DNA of 64,000 nt, taken from Echinometra lucunter. Its lineage: Eukaryota > Echinodermata > Echinoidea > Camarodonta > Echinometridae. The notes under the pieces are model-generated. The model was given only the letters and a program-made list of their open reading frames with translations. It searched no databases and was not told the origin of the DNA. Of the stretch, positions 57,479 through 64,000 are shown piece by piece. The DNA lies in contig CM057169.1 in the NCBI GenBank assembly GCA_029962745.1, positions 18,912,156 to 18,976,155 of the forward strand, in the 5' to 3' direction. The position numbers and the translations under genes are program-made. The first letter of the stretch is position 1; each line of letters begins with the position of its first letter.

Positions 57479-57779
57479 AGAAATAGAACAAGATATGAAA
57501 TATCAAGAATATAGGAAAATGATGTTTTCGGCTTAATAGACCCCTGAATTATCACAGTCTCCCTGGCGAATAATCAAACCCACGCAATCCAATGTACTAC
57601 GAAACTTTTCTGAGTAGATTATCGTTATACATGTATACTCTCTGTTTTTTTTTTAATCTGTATGGTATACATGCGTGAGTCACGCCCAAGAATGTTGGGT
57701 TTGCCCGTAGAGCTAGCTAGAGAGAGGTGTTGTCACTCTGTATTGACTTCGTGTACGCATGATCGTTCTAAATTTCGCG

Positions 57780-57990
57780 TAAAAAGGGGTCTTTTTTTTT
57801 TAAGCATGTTCGCGATTTCGAAAAAAAAAAATGGTTGTTTTCATGAGCTTGTACTCGAAATTGAAAAAAGGGTGTTTTTGAGCTTGTAGACCTCTAATCG
57901 AAATTGAAAAAAAGGGTGTTTTTTTTTCTGGTCCTTGGTTGCAAAAAGTGTACTTGGAATGCGAAAAATAGGGGTGTTTTTTGAAGGCCA
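57780..57990. repeat. Degenerate tandem repeat TCGAAATTGAAAAAAGGGTG
   Basis: Four loosely repeated units containing CGAAATTGAAAAAAGGGTG or GCGAAAAATAGGGGTG with TTGAGCTTGTA spacers. Confidence 0.45.
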
Positions 57991-58050
57991 ATTTGTACCC
58001 GTTTTGTGCCATAGGCCTACAGGGGTAAAAATGGCTGAAAATGTACTCGA

Positions 58051-59050
58051 AACACCGCTAAATAGGGGTCAAATTCTGGGTTGCCGAATGATCATGGTTA
58101 CACCTTTGAATACAGAGTGAAAACACTGGGCATCCATTCAACTCGCTGAATTGAAAAAAAAAAAAGCAAAACAAAACACACACACAAACTCCAAAATTCA
58201 TACTACTTTTAAATAAAAGATGGCGACATTTCGATCAATTGTGCAAACAGTATCAAGCTACATGCAATAAGACACCGTCTGTAGATTTTCATTGTGCGTT
58301 CCAAAAAAATGGAAAAACGTCTAGCCATCTGAATATTTCAAAACTTCTTCAGGAAAATTGTATATGTGGATATAGCCAAGGTCTCTTATCACATGACACA
58401 ACTTTTGTGAAATAGTGCAAAATTCAAGTTGACAAGAATTGGTATTTGTTCTGGTTGGCACCCGGGTTGGCGGTGACATCCCACTTCACCGAAGGCCCGC
58501 GAGGCCGAAAATAGCAAATATTGTAATCTATAATATCACACCGCTCTAACCAATTCCTGTGCCAGAAAGAAGTTTAAGAAGTATTAAAGAGCAGCGGTAC
58601 CTCCGGACACGAGGACTAAACATGCCAAAGGAGACATAATTATTTTATATACCGATAGCCCATGATTTGTGATGAAAGCTAGAAAATACAATACGAGAAA
58701 AGTCGGCCTCGCGGGCCTTCGGTCAATTAGTGGGCGGACCCCGGGTTGGCGTTGGTGAAGTTGAGAGAGGGGTGTAAACCACATAGATAACAACTACGCT
58801 TAGATATTTCAAGGAGGTTATTAACCCGGGGTTATTAACAGTACCTCCTTGAATAGTTTTCATTTTCTGATGGTTTCATAACAATTTATGAGGAATGTCG
58901 ATTGCTGTGCATATCAGTGTTCTGACATATCTCTTTGCTTGATATTGTTATATTGTTTTGAAATATTAACTTTAAAGCCCGGTGTTGTCACTCTATATGT
59001 AAAGGTGTAACCATGATCGTTCGGCAACCCAGAATTTGACCCCTATTTCG
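58051..59050. repeat. Inverted 65-bp repeats ~860 bp apart
   Basis: AATAGGGGTCAAATTCTGGG TTGCCGAA-GATCATGGTT ACACCTTT at 58061-58107 is mirrored at about 58996-59047. They bracket the GC-rich hairpins at 58488-58724 and 58806-58853. Confidence 0.6.
58488..58724. repeat. CGAAGGCCCGCGAGGCCGA inverted repeat
   Basis: ACCGAAGGCCCGCGAGGCCG (58488-58507) is mirrored by CGGCCTCGCGGGCCTTCGGT (about 58704-58723). CCGGGTTGGCG occurs beyond each arm. Confidence 0.55.
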
Positions 59051-59159
59051 AGGTAATAATAATTCTTTTTCCATCTAAAGTAATCTTTCTCTCTGTTCAG
59101 ATTTAATTGAATCCCGTTAAAAGCAGTAGGGTTTTACTTTTTTTCACTCCAAAGCCTTG

Positions 59160-59280
59160 CTCCAGTACTTTCATTTTTTTTTTTTTTTTTTTTTTTTTGG
59201 GGGGGGGCCTTTTTTCTCTTGCTCTTTTTTTTCTATCTTTTTTCTGTTCACAAATTTTCCTCACCCCTGTCTCTTTTCTC

Positions 59281-59311
<31 letters not shown>

Positions 59312-59490
59312 ATTTTATTTTGCTCCTCCCATTTTCTGTCTTCATCTATCCTCTTCTCTTTCCTCCCCGGCTCACAACTCTCTCTCTCTCTCTCTCTCAC
59401 TCTCTCTCTCTCACTCTTGCTTTCTTCTGTCTCTCTATTAATCTCTCCCACTGTTTATCTCTCTCTCTCATCTCTCTCAATATTCCTCTT
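59160..59490. repeat. Poly-T and (TC)n tracts
   Basis: T25-type run at 59168, G run, C run at 59283 and several (CT)n blocks. Open frames here are low-complexity artefacts. Confidence 0.85.
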
Positions 59491-59820
59491 ATTTTACATC
59501 TTTATTATGTTATAATTCTCAAGAAATGAAGAAACTAAAAAAATAAAAAACAAAATTCACAAGCAATATCTGCAAGTATTGCCAAATATCTTAATTTCCT
59601 TAAAAATAGGACAAACATAAATTGTACAAGTTTTACATAATTATAAACAAAATAATTCAGCCAAGATAACAGCCTGCATTAGATATGCACATGAAGTAAC
59701 ATACAAGAACCTTGCTTTATGTGAAAGATTACATATGCATACAAAATATTGGTCCATAGTAGTCATACAAGAAATTCAATATTCAAAAATTGTATAAATG
59801 GTGAACTTAAATATGTTTAC

Positions 59821-59956
59821 GATGATGATGATGATAATAATAATAATAATGATAATAATAATAATAATAATAATAATCATAATGATAATAATAACAACAA
59901 TAATAATAATAATCATAATGATAATAATAACAATAATAATAATAATAATCATAATG

Positions 59957-60033
<77 letters not shown>
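59821..60033. repeat. (AAT)n microsatellite, ~210 bp
   Basis: ATG repeats followed by dozens of AAT/ATA units with occasional GAT, CAT and CAA. It gives artificial Asn-rich and Ile-rich open frames. Confidence 0.9.
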
Positions 60034-60036
<3 letters not shown>

Positions 60037-60039
60037 TAA

Positions 60040-63000
60040 TAATATAAGTGTTGAAAGAAAGGCCTGTTTAAAAAATTACCTATTAAAATCACTTGTCCTA
60101 CTCTTGCTATATGGATGTACAATGAAATCTAAGCATACATATACTGTAACAATGAGCAATATCAAAATCTCAATTCTACCATTTCTACTAAACTTCTGAA
60201 TCTATTCTCAAATTTGCTTTGATGTGCATTAATACAGTAGCATTGCAAAATCTACAGGAAAGAAACAGAATTGTCCCTCATTTTTTTATCTCCCAAATTA
60301 TGTACTAACTTTCAGAAAGGAGTTACATTCATTTAATACTGACAAACTCCTTTATATCTTTGACTTCTCAACCTGTACTTTGGTAAGACAGGCAAGCAAT
60401 GTATATTTCTATGATAAAATGTGAAAAGATATTACTAATACAGGTACACCCCCTACACAGAATCTGATTTCATAGCAATTTACAGAGCAAATTGAATTTA
60501 ACACCTGTGCTACATGATGAAATTAAAATACTTCACGTTGAATCTTCTACTAAACCGATACATGCATCTATCTACGCCTCTGCCCAACTGTTACAAATGA
60601 ATTTAGATGAAGTGCAAGATATCAAAAGCATATACAAGCATTGCTGTACAACTCCTCATTAAGCATTTACCAACCTTTTCATTCATAAATAACTGAAATT
60701 TCTTTTTGAAAGTGACATCTTTCTAACATCATAAACTTGAAGACCTACCTAACTAACGGTTAAACTAACTTTAATTTCACTACCCAGGAAGTGGATGTAA
60801 CAATGGACTCTTTCTCTCTTATATTCAGTACTGCAGCATTTTTTTCTCTATTCTTTACTAGAAAGTAGCACAGCTCTTTATTATCTATCCACTAAGAAGC
60901 CTACATTACAACTAAAATCAGAAGTACTCGGACAGAAGAAATGTATATCATTAACTTTGATGCAACTATCATGCATGTATAACAAAATCCTCATGAAAAC
61001 GAGCATGGATTTATGAACATCAATGCATCCAATGCGTAACAAGTTATCAGCCTGATAATGCCCATGAATTTGTTGCATCAGTGCAAAAATGCCTCTGAAT
61101 GTATTGTGCACAGAAAAGCCTGTAACAAATATGACGCTTCTAAAGTTCTTCTACTAAAAATACAAATCAAGTTGTGATGCTCTATTGCTTTGGAGTCACC
61201 TTCCTTCAGAACAGGTTTTGAATAGCGCTTAAGACAAATTTTTTTTCTTCGTCCTTCGATTTACAAGAGAATGTAAGGGCACAAGGGCGTTTCTGCGCCA
61301 ATGCACCAAACTTCATTCATTTACCATCACAACCACAAATTCAGCTCTCTCCTTGCACTTGCTACATAACAACATGTAAAAGGATGGTTAAGGAATTCTT
61401 ATCAATGTATAAACTTGAGTGATACTGACCAAATTTTTATACATTACAAAGAAAAAGGCAAGAACATTTTATGGAAATACACACAAGTCCACTCCAATAC
61501 TGTTTGTTTTTGTTTGCACATCATACTTGGTTCCCTGTTAAGCCATAATACATTATTACACATATTAACATTTTTTTTACCACTATGTAAATACTAAAGG
61601 TTGATTTACTAGTTAAACTCCTGCTTACTAATGCATCAATAAATTACGGTTATTTTCAAATTAGGCAATATTCTTGTTCGAAATTTACATACAAATTACA
61701 TAAAATGACAACTAAAAATTTGTACTATCATCACCATCTTAACTTTTGGAAAAGAGAAATGTATAGGAGGAAGGTCAATTTACTACTCAAATCAATCATT
61801 AAATAAATAAGATTTACATATTAACTAGTGCTAGTGGTACTTAAAAAATGGAAGATATCAAACCACAATAACTCAAAATAAATCTAATATTATCTTAAAT
61901 CTTTATCAAAAGAGACACATGTTGGAATCAACTGGAAGACCTTATCAGCAAAACCACATGAATTGAATTTCAATCTAGTTACACCGTCCGTGGAAACAAT
62001 GCAAAATAGTGAAAAATAAAAATTGCAGGCATATTAACGAACAAATATAAGCCATATCACTATTTCATTATCATGCAAATTAATGTGAATACAAATCAAC
62101 AATAAATACACTGTACTGAATATTTTCTTTAAAAAGGCAATACTGAAGATGTGTAATACGCACACATAAAATAATACTTTGAATATTCATAAAATGCATG
62201 ATATAATCATGTATCTTGCGACTGACTGCTGGGGGGGCGTCCTCAAATAATTAACATGAATTACAAAGCAATTAGAAAAATACAGGAGTTGCTTTCAAAC
62301 TTTTTAACAGAAATTATAAATTTGAAGAATTTTATAAGAATTACTTGATTTTTTTTCCCTATCGTATTCAATTTTCCATTTTTGTAGTTAATTCATTTGG
62401 TAAGTGTATTACACAGGTATGCACAAATTGGTACCTGTTTGCATGGAGATTTGTCAGAGATTTGCTTCATTGTTCAGTCAAAAGCAGAATGATTTTATGA
62501 CTCAATGTGAAATGTAAAACAATACATTACAGCACAGTAGAATGATTCTCCATCGCACAATATTCTCCCACGGATGAAAAGAAAAAAAAAAAATTAAGTG
62601 CAAAATTCCTTTGATAAATAATATCAAAGGCCTTCATGTACTAGTATTAAAACAGCACCAACTTATCCCAGCAATCCCACGAAGCAGCATGAACTTAACA
62701 TTAAAATGGACAGGCAAGAAACAGGTTACATACAGAATATAAGAAGACTTAAATATAAAGAGTAAAATAAAACTAAAGGTGTGCAAAAATGGCAGAACTT
62801 GGAAGGCTAACAGGAAGGGAATGTTTAAACGGTTGTTTGGAAGTGTCTTCAACAATATTTCAAGAAATAAATTTTAAAATATGAAATTAGATCAAAGATC
62901 CCACTTGTCTGAAAACTCACATAAACAGATATCAAATGTGTAGAAAACTTACTAGCAAATGAAGTTTTTTGAATATCTTATTACCTCCACATAAGAGTTG

Positions 63001-64000
63001 GCGATCATTTTACATCAAGTAAAATTTTTAGACGCCAACACTATTAATTAAGACCTAATGATCAAGGTTAAACAATGACCAAACCTCGATTTATGAAATG
63101 ATGAGCAGACAGAAGCAGGAATTAAATGAATTACAGAACTGTCAATTTACAAGGAACGTTGAAATCATATAAATAGGCTTCACATTGGAGAATTATCTAG
63201 AAGTAAACATCGAGTTATAGTAAAGCACTATTCCAATGCTTGGATTAGACTCAGTAAAAAGATTTAACACATAAAATCTGGTTAATAGTTAAAGGTCTGC
63301 ATAAGCAGAAAGAGTTCAAATCATGAAATCTACTGAGACGAAAACTTGTGATCCACTATCAACAAATTGCTTTTTATCATTATTTATGAATGCATCAACA
63401 AAGCATTCAATAACACAGATGGAACTTTTCTTTTTAAAGCAAAGGAAAGTAAATGCATCAACACAGCCTCTCAGACCAAAATTAACTAAAAAAGTTTATG
63501 CCATGGGCTGGATTTTTTTAAGCAAAAGTGCACACAGAATCTGGTTCAACCACATGTTTTCTTTTGAGTGTGCAGGGGCAATGTGCCCTTATTTACCTTA
63601 TTTTAGTACGCTTATTGAGGTTTAAACCTTTTTTGTGAATTTGGGCCAATAGGTTTAGAGAATGTAAAGTTTACTGGAGTTCATATGTGCCATGTACCCA
63701 CTTTTCACTAGCGTCTTGTAGTCTCATATTCACTCCATATATGATGGAGCGTCCTTCAACTATTATTTAACTACTGGTAGTACCAGCAGAAAAAGAATTA
63801 TATCATAGTTTATCGAGCAGTTTGATGATAAAAAGTCCTTGCAGGTGTCCTTGGAATGCCTTTAAACCACAGATAGTCTCTATATTTTTGTTGTTGACAA
63901 ATTGTGTTCACTAATGTACCAAGTCATGAGAGTGTTACATGTATCGTAAACATAGAAACATAGACAATTGGTACAGCTATCAGAGGTCAACTATCAAGGA
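60040..64000. other. AT-rich sequence, no gene recognised
   Basis: Few repeats, no convincing frame or splice-paired exon. It resembles a long 3' UTR or intron of a neighbour. A minus-strand AATAAA lies at about 59499, so a minus-strand gene ending here with its coding part beyond 64000 is possible but unproven. Confidence 0.3.

Noticed and set aside
59749..60199. Long Asn/Asp-rich and Ile/Met-rich open frames
   Set aside because: They are frames through the (AAT)n microsatellite and have no other protein-like sequence.

Overview
This is a eukaryotic, AT-rich, intron-rich and repeat-dense genomic window. It is most likely from an echinoderm, probably a sea urchin. The reasons are small phase-matched exons in long introns full of short inverted-repeat elements, a tRNA-derived SINE ending in an (ATT)n tail of the sea-urchin type, frequent TACATGTA palindromes, and GACGGACGG...GGGCGGAGGCATAA repeats common in marine invertebrates. 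The organism call rests on recognition, not on a search.

Two genes can be reconstructed exon by exon, and they converge tail to tail. (1) On the plus strand, 6281-15246, is the complete 11-exon coding region of a KICS2 (C12orf66) orthologue. KICS2 is a subunit of the KICSTOR complex, which recruits GATOR1 to lysosomes and restrains mTORC1. The 11 exons join in phase to 457 codons; the human protein is 445 residues. (2) On the minus strand, about 56.4 kb down to 20.4 kb, is a complete phospholipid scramblase (PLSCR family). It has a short noncoding first exon, a start codon at 54480, a Pro/Gly/Ala-rich N-terminus, the scramblase core, a Cys cluster and the Ca-binding loop.

The most interesting feature is the 3' end of the scramblase. 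After the shared exon ending at 37139 there are three separate terminal exons (32046-32108, 22253-22321, 20380-20448). Each has its own acceptor, phase-0 start and stop codon, and each encodes a different version of the DFMFFE-type C-terminus. This looks like a duplicated alternative-last-exon cassette giving proteins of 290, 292 and 292 residues. AATAAA signals on opposite strands near 17.91-17.96 kb suggest that the two genes' longest transcripts end almost back to back.

Layout. 1-6.2 kb: retrotransposon debris, fold-back elements and the region upstream of KICS2. 6.2-15.3 kb: KICS2, with a decayed copy of exon 8 in intron 7. 15.3-20.4 kb: convergent 3' regions. 20.4-37.1 kb: alternative last exons separated by AT-rich sequence and small DNA transposons. 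37.1-56.5 kb: the rest of the scramblase, including a 12.7 kb intron holding two of three copies of a 269-bp CACTA-ended element. 56.5-64 kb: microsatellites, inverted repeats and AT-rich sequence with no recognisable gene.

Many elements with terminal inverted repeats are visible from sequence alone: a CACTA-ended family with exact 3-bp target duplications, several TTAA-flanked families (piggyBac-like and Kolobok-like ends), a long-TIR Tc1-like element, a SINE and truncated LINEs. None carries an intact transposase or reverse transcriptase.
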